This document shows, one piece after another, positions 35,701 to 42,818 of a stretch of 64,000 nucleotides of DNA. A model generated the notes under the pieces. That model was not told where the DNA came from. It ran no database searches and saw only the letters and a list, made by a program, of their open reading frames with translations. Each line of letters starts with the position of its first letter. The first letter of the stretch is position 1. Source of the DNA: Chitinophaga ginsengisoli (GTDB lineage Bacteria > Bacteroidota > Bacteroidia > Chitinophagales > Chitinophagaceae); the NCBI RefSeq assembly GCF_003014595.1, contig NZ_PYGK01000004.1:372001-436000 (forward strand). Direction: 5' to 3'. The translations under genes were made by a program, and so were the position numbers.

Positions 35701-36552
35701 AATTCCATTACCAAATCATTCTCCCTCGTAACGGAGAAACTACGTCATGTCAGCCTGGGACAACAGAATGACGAGATAGAGTGGGAGAAGGATGATGAAA
35801 TAGGTGCGTTGGTGAAAGAATACAACAAGATGGTACGTAAGCTGGAAGTGAGTGCCGCGAGGCTGGCAAAAAGTGAAAGGGAAGGTGCCTGGAGGGAAAT
35901 GGCCCGTCAGGTGGCGCATGAGATCAAGAACCCGCTCACGCCTATGAAGCTGAGCATCCAATACCTGCAGCGTGCAATAGACAATGACGCACCAAATGTA
36001 AAGCAGTTGTCGCATAACGTAGCGCATACTCTGGTAGAGCAGATAGAGCACCTGGCGAATATAGCATCCGACTTCTCCGCCTTTTCACGCATTGATGAGG
36101 CCAATAGCGAAGTATTGTTACTGAATGAGGTCCTGCATTCGTTGAAGGACCTGTACCAGAGCCATGAGAACTGTAATATCCTTTTCACGCCGCCTGGACG
36201 TGCATATTATATTTTTGCAGATAAAACGCAGATGAACCGCCTGTTCACCAACCTTTTACAGAACGCAGTACAGGCGTTGCCGGAAGGCCGGGTAGGGCAT
36301 GTCACAATTGCCATGGAACAGGTTGAAGAAGGCTGGGTGGTGGTGAGTGTGGAGGATAACGGGGAAGGCATTCCACCGGAGATCCAGCCCAAGATCTTTG
36401 TACCGAATTTCACGACCAAAAACTCCGGTACCGGCCTTGGCCTCGCGATGTGTAAGAACATAGTAGAGCAGGCGAGGGGAGAGATCTGGTTTGAAACCCA
36501 GCTAACGGTAGGGACGACCTTCTATGTACGGTTACCTTTGGAAAAGGTCTGA
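32779..36552 (+). CDS. Very large NtrY-like sensor histidine kinase
   Basis: 1257 residues, starting at a TTG 5 bp after mazG. A first membrane helix (about 13-32) and an extracytoplasmic region to about residue 215 are followed by a block of about eight helices (215-490), a second extracytoplasmic region (490-715), two helices near 720-800, a third sensory region, and a last helix near 965. HAMP (SITKSFSLVTEKLRHVSLG) and HisKA follow, with the phospho-accepting His1047 in QVAHEIKNPL, then HATPase (VEDNGEGIPPEIQPKIF). The first ATG lies far downstream, so the TTG start fits best. No response regulator adjoins it, so the partner is elsewhere. The signal is unknown. Confidence 0.94.
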   Translation: MLDIKEIRFFFIRHGYLLIIAAWLFTFSFLFSNYWSYYSSPQGVKRSLEKSLRQRELAFQDVISDTSLIEHLFSRDQNEEEIKLLGRKDFYIFAYDSSTASRWLVSWSTNLVLPEEWQEPLTPGVRFLKLKNGYYEVICKKLPGKQPGHDRYIVGAIPVMMEYSISNTYLVDHFYDKPALGLEYTVHLKPPGIPVLNGQDLILFYLYYDRTLDAGPPNLLSVILRVLGCICVLIFINLFAAMLARQKNPMYGFFFLLAVILCCRMLSYFYPFPFNLRALNIFTPLIYAKDEVFRSLGDLLINVLLGFWLLLFFREHVKTIKPPVVKNHWQQRLVIILASFIMYIVGEFLSELIRSLVIDSRISFDVANPFSLNEYSIIGFVILGFISFSFLFFSQIINYLLNELTNFRHRTKYIFLAAVGIVWLTFRLQNPEIYYSVAMVIWLIIYVVLLDALSYRFENSLATVPFLFWLFLLTITTSAVLVYYNDQKELSLRERMAVELSKQKDPYVEMLLTDVTRQMEEDELLQLFFQQSTSSTGRSMPRSTLENELKQKYFKGYLGRFNVSFYAFNEYFEPIYGGDTSTFPALSRRMLMGSELIGNELYYNERSFNDYSYIGRKDFYSNGMPSGYLIYELTPAVINTQRLYPELLVDGEIYDPEKESSTAYSYAIYDQGQLVSNNNDFAFPVKLYGVDMPKEDITVQSEKGFSRLIYKASKDKVVIVVKENRSFVEFITLFAYMFCLFLLIIAIYRVLDLLVKARMRIGNLKALINISIRKKVHGTIIFIVVFAFIILGLTTILFFIDRSERENKERLSRTINEVSHDVEKVFADQRMFDDLEDLYDPIFQASLTSAIGEIADERALDINVYDRDGNLQVTTQPLITEKGLLSKKINPDAFMQLYREPKIQWIQKEKIGSMKYLSGYAPLRNNGEIFAYLNVPYFATQTELNQQISNFLVALINFNAFIFLIAGLLALLITNSITKSFSLVTEKLRHVSLGQQNDEIEWEKDDEIGALVKEYNKMVRKLEVSAARLAKSEREGAWREMARQVAHEIKNPLTPMKLSIQYLQRAIDNDAPNVKQLSHNVAHTLVEQIEHLANIASDFSAFSRIDEANSEVLLLNEVLHSLKDLYQSHENCNILFTPPGRAYYIFADKTQMNRLFTNLLQNAVQALPEGRVGHVTIAMEQVEEGWVVVSVEDNGEGIPPEIQPKIFVPNFTTKNSGTGLGLAMCKNIVEQARGEIWFETQLTVGTTFYVRLPLEKV

Positions 36553-36745
36553 TCCGTATATATCAATCGTTTCGACACCGCATTATGTTCCCCACGGTTA
36601 TCACCCTGGTGGGACAAACACATGGCCCTAACGGGGTCGATCAACCGGGCTTGGATATGTTGTCTGATCCGCGCATATCAATCGTTTCGGTCGACCCCTT
36701 TAGGGGTCGTTTTGTTTGTAGCCCGGGGTTGTTTCAACCCCGGGC
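36548..36745. repeat. Intergenic repeat cluster
   Basis: Two 27-base near-identical direct copies (36548-36574 and 36663-36689, three mismatches) start with TCTGATCCG. They are followed by hairpins at 36692-36709 (8-bp arms CGACCCCT) and 36721-36745 (11-bp arms GCCCGGGGTTG, loop TTT). The first copy overlaps the kinase stop. The GC-rich arms contrast with the AT-rich surroundings and resemble REP-type repeats. No transposase is nearby. Confidence 0.75.
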
Positions 36746-36861
36746 ACGGATGCCCCCCCAAACGGGCGCCCTCGGGAACGGCCCCCCAGGACCGGCAATA
36801 ATAAAAAAATACCGTCTCAACGAGACGGTATCAATACCTTTCATTTCCAATAGGAAGTAAA
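36553..36861. other. 309-bp non-coding stretch
   Basis: It separates the histidine kinase from plsX. Apart from the repeat cluster and the plsX terminator I see nothing coding; an in-frame stretch at 36585-36860 is just GC-rich repeat translated and is not called. Confidence 0.7.
36809..36831 (-). terminator. Rho-independent terminator of plsX
   Basis: Perfect 9-bp arms ATACCGTCT/AGACGGTAT with a 5-base loop, then a run of seven T on the minus strand. It lies 31 bp past the plsX stop. Confidence 0.9.
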
Positions 36862-37803
36862 CTATTTCACAAAGCTTTCCCGGACTTTATCCAGCAGCTT
36901 GCTTTCGATCATCTGTTGAGCCAGTGCGATCATGTTTTTAAAGGCCAGGCCTTTAGAAATACCATGACCGATGATCACCGGTTGGGAAACTCCCAATACA
37001 GGAGTACCACCATAACTTTCGAAGTCGAATTTGTTCATGTAATCATCATTGATCTTGCGTCTTACCGCAATTTCATGGATAGATTCAGCCATTTTCAACA
37101 CGATGTTACCGGTAAATCCTTCGCACACTATCACGTCTGCCTTATCAGTCAAAACATCCCTTCCTTCTACGTTACCGATGAAGTTTAGTAATGGATTGTC
37201 TTTGAGCAAAGGATAAGTTGCCTGTGCCAGGAGATTGCCTTTACCTTCCTCTTCTCCAATATTCAGCAGCCCTACTTTAGGGTTATTGACCTTCAGTATG
37301 TGCTGGGAATAAAGGGAGCCGAGAATGGCAAATTGCAGCAGGTTTTCAGGTTTGCAGTCCGCGTTGATACCAACATCCAGTAAAAGCCCGAAAGATCCAT
37401 CTTCCCTGGGAACGGGAGTGGATATCGTTGGCCTTTGTATACCATCTATTGCTTTGATGGAGTAGAATGTACCCACCATCATCGCACCGGTATTACCGGC
37501 ACTGATAAATGCATCAATCTTGCCATTCTGTAACAGATGGAAACCAATGCCAATAGAGGACTGAGGTTTTTCCTTCAGTGCCTTGGTAGGATGTTCATTC
37601 ATCCCGATTACCTGGGATGAATGAACAACTGAATATTTTGATTGGTCTAACTGCGCATCTGACAACAAAGGCTTGAGAGCTGCTTCATCACCAATCAGCA
37701 CCAGGTGCGCGTCTGTAGCAACAGTGTCTAAATATAATTTTACTCCTTTTACTGCTTCCAGGGGAGCGAAGTCGCCACCCATCATATCAAGCCCGATTCT
37801 CAT
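36862..37803 (-). CDS. plsX: Phosphate acyltransferase PlsX
   Basis: 313 residues. PlsX makes acyl-phosphate from acyl-ACP for the first step of phospholipid synthesis with PlsY. The opening MRIGLDMMGGDFAPLEAVKG is the family signature, followed by SAGNTGAMMVGTFY and GFTGNIVLKMAESI. The gene follows rpmF by 44 bp, the conserved yceD-rpmF-plsX order. fabH, often next, is not present; a terminator comes right after. Confidence 0.97.
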   Translation of the reverse strand: MRIGLDMMGGDFAPLEAVKGVKLYLDTVATDAHLVLIGDEAALKPLLSDAQLDQSKYSVVHSSQVIGMNEHPTKALKEKPQSSIGIGFHLLQNGKIDAFISAGNTGAMMVGTFYSIKAIDGIQRPTISTPVPREDGSFGLLLDVGINADCKPENLLQFAILGSLYSQHILKVNNPKVGLLNIGEEEGKGNLLAQATYPLLKDNPLLNFIGNVEGRDVLTDKADVIVCEGFTGNIVLKMAESIHEIAVRRKINDDYMNKFDFESYGGTPVLGVSQPVIIGHGISKGLAFKNMIALAQQMIESKLLDKVRESFVK

Positions 37804-37847
37804 GAACGTTTAGGTTTGTCTGTTTGGTCGGGGTAAAATTAGTAAAA

Positions 37848-38042
37848 TTATTTAGCGCTACTTTGTTTTTCCAATACTACTTTACCTCTGTAGTACAGTT
37901 TGTTCTCTACCCAGTGAGCACGATGTCTCAGGTGCACTTCACCAGTTGCGCTATCTGTGCTTAAAGTATCCGCAAAGGCCTTGTAATGCGTCCTTCTCTT
38001 AGCTGATCTTTGCTGAGAATGTCTGCGTTTCGGATTTGGCAT
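37848..38042 (-). CDS. rpmF: Ribosomal protein bL32
   Basis: 64 residues with the typical MPNPKRRHSQQRSAKRRTHY start. This version has no Cys, so it is the zinc-free type of L32. It sits between yceD and plsX as in many bacteria. Spacing is 76 bp after yceD and 44 bp before plsX. Confidence 0.97.
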   Translation of the reverse strand: MPNPKRRHSQQRSAKRRTHYKAFADTLSTDSATGEVHLRHRAHWVENKLYYRGKVVLEKQSSAK

Positions 38043-38118
38043 CGTATTTAAGTTTTAATTGTCCGTGTTTAATGTTTAATAAGTTATATCAGTCGCCGCC
38101 TTTGAAGGTGCACCATAC

Positions 38119-38655
38119 TCAGTTGTCACGAAATTTATCCAGGTCTTTCCAGATAGGATTTCCCTTTTCGTTCGCCTGCCGGTTCATCTGGTCAAGCATG
38201 TCCAGTACCTTCGGATCACAACCACTTTTGCCCGTACTATCATTAGGATGAATACGTTGCATCGGGATACTTAGATTAATGAACTCATAGATCCACTCCG
38301 CAACATTCAGATGAGACTCCGTCTTAGAGATGTAAGCTACATCCGGATCCTCATCCTCTTTCATCTCGTCCGGATTATCCACCATCTTCACAACCTGGTC
38401 AAAATCATCCCAGAGCTGTAACTCAAATGGTTGTCCGCAACGGTCGCAGTTGACTGTCACCTTTCCGCCAATTTCGAATTTTAACAGGAAAAAATTACTC
38501 TTCTTGTCTAACAGCAATTTAACAGTTGCGTTACAATTACTGAAATCCTGCGGTCCGTAGTTTTCAAAGAAACTATCCGTAATTTGGTACTCAAATGTAT
38601 GCTCTCCGGGTTTCAGTCCCACAAAGGCAATATCAAATTGACGGAGTGCTTTCAT
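38119..38655 (-). CDS. YceD/DUF177 family protein
   Basis: About 178 residues. The DUF177 hallmark VNCDRCGQPFELQL is present near the middle; an acidic segment follows (VKMVDNPDEMKEDEDPDVAY). YceD is linked to 23S rRNA and L32 biology in plants and bacteria. I place the start at ATG 38653-38655 (MKALRQFDIA); a TTG ten codons upstream would overlap the promoter box. It is the first gene of the unit with rpmF and plsX. Confidence 0.93.
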   Translation of the reverse strand: MKALRQFDIAFVGLKPGEHTFEYQITDSFFENYGPQDFSNCNATVKLLLDKKSNFFLLKFEIGGKVTVNCDRCGQPFELQLWDDFDQVVKMVDNPDEMKEDEDPDVAYISKTESHLNVAEWIYEFINLSIPMQRIHPNDSTGKSGCDPKVLDMLDQMNRQANEKGNPIWKDLDKFRDN

Positions 38656-38682
38656 AATAAAATCCTCACTTTTAGAGGGATG

Positions 38683-38712
38683 CAAAGGTAACCAAATATT
38701 TCCAATTGCAAA
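38683..38712 (-). promoter_or_regulatory. Promoter of the yceD-rpmF-plsX operon
   Basis: On the minus strand TTTG (38709-38712), 18 bp, then TACCTTTG (38683-38690). Both boxes and the spacing match the Bacteroidota consensus. The start codon is 28 bp downstream, favouring the ATG at 38655. Confidence 0.7.
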
Positions 38713-38773
38713 AATTTCCTAATTTTGTTGATTCCCAACATAATATTTATATATTGTATTACTGTATAAAATT

Positions 38774-40834
38774 ATGTATCGGAGCGCCAACTCCCAATCA
38801 GGACTAAACAGAATGGCCAAAGCCCGGATCAAAGGTACGAGAAAACATCCCACAGGCCGTAGTTTATCTGCGGACAGTCTTGCTATATTTTCACTCCCCA
38901 TCAGCGTATTCCTGCAAAATAGTAATGCCGGGGTATTGGTTACCAATGCAATGCACCGCGTTATCTGGGTCAACAGGGTTTTTGAAGAAAATGCCGGGGC
39001 CGACATTTCCCACATCACCGGAATGTCCTTTTCCGCTGTTATTAAATACTTTAGCCGCCTTGTACAACGTCCCGACACCTTTGAGGAAAAAATGAAAGAC
39101 CTCCGCCAGAAAAAGAAACCTTATTTCGGCTGGGAACTGATTCTGAAAGATGGACGTATATATGAAGTAAGCTATAATCCCCTGATAGAGAAGCGCCGCT
39201 TTATCGGCAGTATCTGGCAGATAGTGGATGTATCCAGGCACAAAATGCCCCGCTCCGAAATGGACCTGGCCCGCCGGCAGGCCGAAGAGGCCCGGGGCGC
39301 CCAGAAAGAGTTCCTGGCCAGCATGAGTCACGAGATCCGGACACCCCTGAACGTTATCGTGGGTATGACCCATCTCCTGGAAGAAACAAACCTCGATGCC
39401 AAACAACGGGATTATATCAACATCCTGAAGCACTCATCAGGTATCCTGATGGGACTCATCTCGGATATCCTCGACCTTTCCAAAATAGAGGCGGGGGCGC
39501 TACAGGTCAACCAAAGGGAATTTAACCTGACCGAACTGGTGCAATCCCTGCGGCACACTTTTGAACTGAAAATGGGCCACCGACCCGTGAAGATCTCTGC
39601 CACTATCGACCCTCAGTTGCAGAACCGGCTGGTAGGCGATGATATGCTGCTGAACCAAATACTTATGAACTTGTTAGGTAATGCAGAGAAATTCACCCGG
39701 GAAGGAGAAATTGCCATTAACGTAAAGCTCGAATCCTGGCAGGAAGATAAACGCTGGGTACGATTCCAGGTATGCGATACCGGTATCGGCATCCAGAAAG
39801 ATAAACTGGAACTTATTTTTCAGAACTATAAACAGGCAGAACAGGAGATCAGGGAGATATATGGTGGCACAGGACTAGGTTTAGCCATATCCAAACAGCT
39901 GGTGGAACTACAGGGTGGAAGTATCCTCGTGGAGGAATCTCATGGCTACAGCACCTGTTTTTCATTTAACCTGCCCTTTATTGATACCCGTAAACCCTCA
40001 GTAACAAACTTAAGGTCCGGAAATATGAGCAGGCAACCCAATTTCTCAACAGCCAAAGTACTGGTCATCGAGGACAATCCTATGAACCTCAGGTATATTA
40101 TCAGTTTGCTGGAGAAATACAACATACAACACCAGCTGGCCACAAATGGGCCCGATGCCCTCTATTTCCTGGATTCAAGACTATATGACCTGATTTTGCT
40201 GGATATCCGTATTCCCGGTCTGAATGGTCTGGAACTTGCTGAAAAGATCAGGCAGGACGAAGCCAAACCAAACGTTGCTACCCCCCTTGTAGCCACCACT
40301 GCCCTGGCCATGGAGAGCACTTTTACGCAGGCAAGGCAGGCAGGTATTACTGATATCTTAACAAAACCTTATACACCAGACCAATTATTACAGGTATTGA
40401 ACAAGTATCTGAATGATGATGAAACAGAACTAATAATGGAGGATTCTACAAACTTTTCCGGATTTGAATTCCACAATGAGCTGGATGTAAAGTACCTGAA
40501 TGCTTTATATGAAAACAATATCTCTTATGCCGCAGATCTCTTTGAGATCTTCCTGAAAACTATCCGGGAGGAAGTCGTAAAATTGAGGAAACTGGTGGAA
40601 ACCCGTGACTGGGAACAGCTCAAATTTCAGGTACATAAACTGAAACCAAATTTTGCCATGGTGGGACTTACCTGGATCACCAGTAAAATGCAACAGCTGG
40701 AAAATACGCTTAACAATAACACACACACGCCTCCCGAAGAAGTGGATGAAGTCTTCGCAGGCATCTCCCGCGACCTGGATAAATTCTATCCGATCATTGA
40801 ACAGGAGTATGAAAGAATGAAAGAACTGCTCTGA
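38774..40834 (+). CDS. Hybrid sensor histidine kinase (PAS-HisKA-HATPase-REC-HPt)
   Basis: 686 residues, no membrane helix, so cytoplasmic. Domains: PAS about 40-155 (SNAGVLVTNAMHRVIWVNR), HisKA with His186 in SMSHEIRTPLN, HATPase to about 400 (YGGTGLGLAISKQLVELQGG), REC about 425-545 with phosphoacceptor Asp477 (LILLDIRIPG), and HPt near the end with His621 (QVHKLKPNFAM). It contains a full internal phosphorelay but no DNA-binding output, so signals must pass to a separate regulator. A conserved unusual N-terminus is basic (RIKGTRKHPTGRS). Confidence 0.95.
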   Translation: MYRSANSQSGLNRMAKARIKGTRKHPTGRSLSADSLAIFSLPISVFLQNSNAGVLVTNAMHRVIWVNRVFEENAGADISHITGMSFSAVIKYFSRLVQRPDTFEEKMKDLRQKKKPYFGWELILKDGRIYEVSYNPLIEKRRFIGSIWQIVDVSRHKMPRSEMDLARRQAEEARGAQKEFLASMSHEIRTPLNVIVGMTHLLEETNLDAKQRDYINILKHSSGILMGLISDILDLSKIEAGALQVNQREFNLTELVQSLRHTFELKMGHRPVKISATIDPQLQNRLVGDDMLLNQILMNLLGNAEKFTREGEIAINVKLESWQEDKRWVRFQVCDTGIGIQKDKLELIFQNYKQAEQEIREIYGGTGLGLAISKQLVELQGGSILVEESHGYSTCFSFNLPFIDTRKPSVTNLRSGNMSRQPNFSTAKVLVIEDNPMNLRYIISLLEKYNIQHQLATNGPDALYFLDSRLYDLILLDIRIPGLNGLELAEKIRQDEAKPNVATPLVATTALAMESTFTQARQAGITDILTKPYTPDQLLQVLNKYLNDDETELIMEDSTNFSGFEFHNELDVKYLNALYENNISYAADLFEIFLKTIREEVVKLRKLVETRDWEQLKFQVHKLKPNFAMVGLTWITSKMQQLENTLNNNTHTPPEEVDEVFAGISRDLDKFYPIIEQEYERMKELL

Positions 40835-40838
40835 GTGA

Positions 40839-41717
40839 TCAGAAAGTATGCAGTACTTCTTTCACGCTATTGTAATAACTGCCGCCAAATAGTAGCAGAT
40901 GTACCATCAGCGGGTACAGCTGGCATATACTGATCCGTTGCTGCCACTCGTCAGCCAGCGGGAACATACTTTGATAGGTGTAATAAAAACGGGTGTCAAA
41001 TCCACCGAAAAGCCTTGCCATAGCCAGGTCCATTTCACGGTTGCCATAGTAAACCGCCGGGTCGTACACACGCGCCCTGCCATCCGGTCCTACCATAAAA
41101 TTACCCGACCACATATCCCCATGCAGTAATGCCGGCGGCTCATCGGGGAATATCTGAGGCAACTGCCGCCACAATTTCTCCATCTGCGTTACCATCTCTT
41201 TGTCAATAACATGACGGTCGTACGCTACCCTCGTCAGCGGCTGTAAACGGTTGAACGCATAAAAAACAGGCCAGCTGGTATAAGGTGTATTATATTGTTT
41301 GATCGTGCCGATATAATTGGCCTGCGGTAACCCGAAATGTGCCTGCGTATGCCGGTGCATACGTGACAAACCCGCTGCAAAATTCTCCCAGAAATCAGGA
41401 TTGGCGCCACCTTTCTCTATAAATTCAGTGACCAGGAAGACCTTACCGCCTGAACGGCCTGTAGCCAGCGGACGTGGAACTGCCAGCGTATGCGTGGCAT
41501 AAAGCGTCTCCAATCCCATAAACTCCCGTTCGAACATATCAGGATAGTTGCGCGCATCGTTCATTTTCAGGAACAGCAGACCGCTGTCTGTATTCAGCTT
41601 AAAAGTTTCATTTATATCTCCACCAGGTAGCTTTTCTGCGTAATTAATATGTATTTTCATTCCCGACTGGAGGGAAAGTGCAGATGTCAGCTCACCCATT
41701 AATAATTCATCGGTCAT
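40839..41717 (-). CDS. Fructosamine kinase family protein
   Basis: 292 residues from ATG 41715-41717 (MTDELLMGEL). Features are LPGGDINETFKLNTDSGLLF, FLKMNDARNYPDMFEREFMG, LLHGDMWSGNFMVG with the catalytic Asp, and YDPAVYYGNREMDLAMARLF. Fructosamine-3-kinases remove glycation from proteins; bacterial members act on small ketosamines or proteins. An upstream in-frame ATG at 41792 was rejected because it would overlap the divergent gene. Its end is 4 bp from the end of the hybrid kinase gene. Confidence 0.95.
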   Translation of the reverse strand: MTDELLMGELTSALSLQSGMKIHINYAEKLPGGDINETFKLNTDSGLLFLKMNDARNYPDMFEREFMGLETLYATHTLAVPRPLATGRSGGKVFLVTEFIEKGGANPDFWENFAAGLSRMHRHTQAHFGLPQANYIGTIKQYNTPYTSWPVFYAFNRLQPLTRVAYDRHVIDKEMVTQMEKLWRQLPQIFPDEPPALLHGDMWSGNFMVGPDGRARVYDPAVYYGNREMDLAMARLFGGFDTRFYYTYQSMFPLADEWQQRISICQLYPLMVHLLLFGGSYYNSVKEVLHTF

Positions 41718-41730
41718 TTGTTTTGTAGAT

Positions 41731-42816
41731 ATGGATTTTAAAATAAAGATAAAGGGTATTGGAGTACGTATACTGATAACCGTTTTGTGCATTTGTGTCT
41801 TGCAAGCGCTGTTTACATTCAGTGACAGGTTTTCTGGTTATTACTTTCATAGGTTATACAGTTGGATCAGTTTACTCCTCCGCCAGGTACTGGGGAAAGT
41901 ACCTTTCAGTGTTGGCGACGTAATTTATGGCGCCTGGATTATAACTCTGATTGTTTATTTGTTAAATATATGTTATAAAATTATAAAAAGACAATGGGGG
42001 AACCTGGGGATACTGATTTTAAGGGGAATTCAGTCCTTACTGACTGTATATCTTATATTTATGTTATTCTGGGGGTACAATTATGACCGCAATTCCCTGG
42101 AAAAAGACCTCCGCCTGGACGTAGATGAGTATACAACCAACCAGTTATACCAGCTGGCAGACACCCTGCGGCTGCGGGTAAATCAATATAAGATTGCCCT
42201 GGGAGATAGTGTTAATGCTACCCACCCCGGTGCCGACAGCGCTGCCATGTTCAGCCAGGCTGTCATGGCTTACGATCTGGCCGGGAAGCAGTGGCCCAGC
42301 CTGCAGTATAAAAATACCTGCATCAAACCCACCCTCTACAGCCAGCTGCTGAACTATATGGGGGTAGGGGGCTACCTGAACCCCTTCACCGGCGAGGCTC
42401 AGGTCAATGTAACCACACCCGGTTTCCTGCACCCTTTTACGATCTGCCACGAGGTGGCCCATCAGTTAGGATACGCACCTGAACAAGAAGCCAATTTTGT
42501 GGGTTATCTTGTAGCAGACAATTATCCCGATGTCCGCTTTCGTTACGCTGCTAACTTTGAGATGTTTATGTATAGCGTACGCCAGCTCAGAAGACAGGAC
42601 ACCACATTGGCGGGAGAGCTTTGGCGTAAAACAGTACCAGGCATCAGGGCCGATATGCGGCAAATGAGAGATTTTTATGATCGCTACCGCAGCCCGGTAG
42701 ACGACTACACCGCGATGATCTACGACCAGTATCTTAAGGCTAATAAACAGGAAAAAGGCATCCACAGCTACAGTGAAGTGGTAGGGTGGCTAATCGCTTA
42801 CTTCAAGATCAGATAA
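41731..42816 (+). CDS. DUF3810 membrane protein, zinc-metalloprotease-like
   Basis: 361 residues. Three transmembrane helices lie at about 12-30, 60-82 and 95-115. A soluble domain follows with the metalloprotease-like motif His240-Glu241-x-x-His244 (ICHEVAHQLGYAPEQ) and a downstream Glu253 as possible third ligand. DUF3810 is not functionally described, but HExxH supports a zinc peptidase outside or at the membrane. The start is only 13 bp from the start of the divergent kinase, and the glycosidase gene follows 2 bp after the stop. Confidence 0.9.
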   Translation: MDFKIKIKGIGVRILITVLCICVLQALFTFSDRFSGYYFHRLYSWISLLLRQVLGKVPFSVGDVIYGAWIITLIVYLLNICYKIIKRQWGNLGILILRGIQSLLTVYLIFMLFWGYNYDRNSLEKDLRLDVDEYTTNQLYQLADTLRLRVNQYKIALGDSVNATHPGADSAAMFSQAVMAYDLAGKQWPSLQYKNTCIKPTLYSQLLNYMGVGGYLNPFTGEAQVNVTTPGFLHPFTICHEVAHQLGYAPEQEANFVGYLVADNYPDVRFRYAANFEMFMYSVRQLRRQDTTLAGELWRKTVPGIRADMRQMRDFYDRYRSPVDDYTAMIYDQYLKANKQEKGIHSYSEVVGWLIAYFKIR

Positions 42817-42818
42817 AT

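Noticed and set aside
36585..36860. A 91-residue plus-strand reading frame
   Set aside because: It covers the repeat cluster and hairpins, has Pro/Gly/Arg-heavy content unlike the neighbours, and overlaps the plsX terminator.
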